From JBNKFQ01 sp050289385 (lineage in GTDB: Bacteria; Pseudomonadota; Gammaproteobacteria; Pseudomonadales; Porticoccaceae): a stretch of 43,272 nt of DNA. This document shows positions 42,569 through 43,272 of the stretch, piece after piece. Location: positions 1 through 43,272 of the forward strand of contig JBNKFQ010000003.1 of NCBI GenBank assembly GCA_050289385.1, written 5' to 3'. Position numbers and translations under genes: made by a program. The notes beneath the pieces are model-generated. The model ran no database searches, had not been told where the DNA came from, and saw nothing but the letters and a program-made list of their open reading frames with translations. Each line of letters starts with the position of its first letter. Positions within the stretch are counted from its first letter, which is position 1.

Positions 42569-42641
42569 GCTTCTAACGCTTGCAGCAGGGCACGCGAAAC
42601 GAGGTACGAGTAAAGCGTTCCCTCTACCTGCGATTGTTACG
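42569..42641 (-). other. Candidate attC site of an integron cassette
   Basis: On the minus strand the site begins with GTAACAATCGCAG (from 42640), whose TAA is the stop codon of the methyltransferase gene. It ends with CTGCAAGCGTTAGAAGC (to 42569), 7 bp before the next ATG. TAAC pairs with GTTA, GCAG with CTGC, and GG..CGC with GCG..CC, around an unpaired centre. The right core GTTAGAA matches the GTTRRRY rule except at the last base. Overlap of the stop codon with the left core is usual for cassettes. Confidence 0.45.
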
Positions 42642-43272
42642 CGGCATATGCCACCAACATCTCGGTGGCCCCTCTTTGAAACTGGTAATCAACAGCCTGG
42701 AGCGATGTCCGAATCCCGTCACCATCAAGTGATTCAATGACCGCTGGCAGATGCTTTGACCGCTCGCCGTCCAGAGAAAGCAAGGGGTAAACCCGGACCT
42801 CTGCTGCAACCCGGCAGAGTTCTTTCATACCCTGTATGTGCTGCTCTAAATCGAAATGTTCGCTATACAAGAACAGAAAGTGAGAGCATAGCGCCAGCTC
42901 GAACTGTTGATCATCAAACGGGAGAGATGGAAGCGAAGCGCATACGTATCTACCTGTTTCCAACCCTGAATCGTAGTCAGACAAAAATTGCTGCATCGCC
43001 GCCATGCGCACCTTACCCAACTCCGCAACGTCTTTGATACTTTCCCAGATAAAGTTGTCTGCATTTTTTTCCATCTGGATCATTATCTGAGAATAAACTT
43101 CATCGATACGAGACTGGATCTGGTCGCCTGAGAATTGATAGACAGGATCAACAGACACTACTTTTCCGCCTCTTTGAGTAAGTTCTGCGTTGAAGCACGC
43201 CGGACCATCGCCACAACCAAGAAGGCGCTTTTGTAAATCGTCTTCCGATAAGGCGAAAATGGACCGGTATTC
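42637..43272 (-). CDS. Class I SAM-dependent methyltransferase-like protein (partial)
   Basis: The reading frame is open to the window edge, so the 5' end is missing; 211 residues are visible. The SAM-binding motif I is LLGCGDGPACFNAEL near the visible start, followed by VVSVDP at the end of beta 2. A later motif, SLPFDDQQFELALCSHFLFLYSEHF, corresponds to the post-motif region of class I methyltransferases. The substrate is unknown. Internal GTG and ATG codons would drop motif I and are unlikely starts. Its stop codon forms part of the attC-like site downstream. Confidence 0.8.
   Translation of the reverse strand, partial: EYRSIFALSEDDLQKRLLGCGDGPACFNAELTQRGGKVVSVDPVYQFSGDQIQSRIDEVYSQIMIQMEKNADNFIWESIKDVAELGKVRMAAMQQFLSDYDSGLETGRYVCASLPSLPFDDQQFELALCSHFLFLYSEHFDLEQHIQGMKELCRVAAEVRVYPLLSLDGERSKHLPAVIESLDGDGIRTSLQAVDYQFQRGATEMLVAYAA

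Overview
The window reads as chromosomal DNA of a free-living gammaproteobacterium, probably of the Pseudomonadales/Cellvibrionales kind. The inference rests on gene orders that I recall from Pseudomonas-like genomes: xerD-dsbC-hom-thrC, arsC-wrbA-DUF2069-sppA, DUF2066-hda divergent from purM-purN-DUF3108, dcd-apbC divergent from metG, and an rsxABCDGE (rnf) operon. No rRNA, tRNA, CRISPR array, phage or transposase gene was recognised.

Layout. Bases 1-5049 hold the minus-strand run xerD, dsbC, hom, thrC (site-specific recombination, disulfide isomerisation, threonine synthesis). Next come a very large exported propeller-amidohydrolase (5115-8453), metX and a YihY membrane protein, all on the minus strand. 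From 11416 to 14617 the plus strand carries arsC, wrbA, a DUF2069 gene and sppA. After a REP-like palindrome come minus-strand DUF805, outer-membrane-barrel, hda and DUF2066 genes, then plus-strand purM, purN, DUF3108 and DUF3014. A SPOR-domain protein faces dcd and apbC, which diverge from metG. Between metG and rsxA lies a 5.4 kb block (two NTF2-like secreted proteins, an AraC regulator, an S9 peptidase, a DUF2937 protein). The rsxABCDGE electron-transport operon fills 32849-38721. From 38790 to the right edge all genes are small, on the minus strand and mostly of unknown function. The part beyond about 40.5 kb looks AT-rich, and at least one intergenic gap there resembles an integron attC site.

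The most unusual signal is a family of intergenic elements built from tandem 7-bp units (consensus GTTSGAN) whose two arms are inverted copies around a short core. Five two-armed elements (1-244, 3144-3298, 23748-23871, 33430-33586, 37204-37302) and one single-arm array (1661-1730) were found. The arms within an element share the same heptad variants while different elements use different ones, and the cores fall into two recognisable classes. Most sit at a stop codon; one supplies the last codons and stop of thrC, and two interrupt the rsx operon. The heptad words are of a kind seen as spurious ORFs in many genomes, but I know of no mechanistic description of this arrangement.
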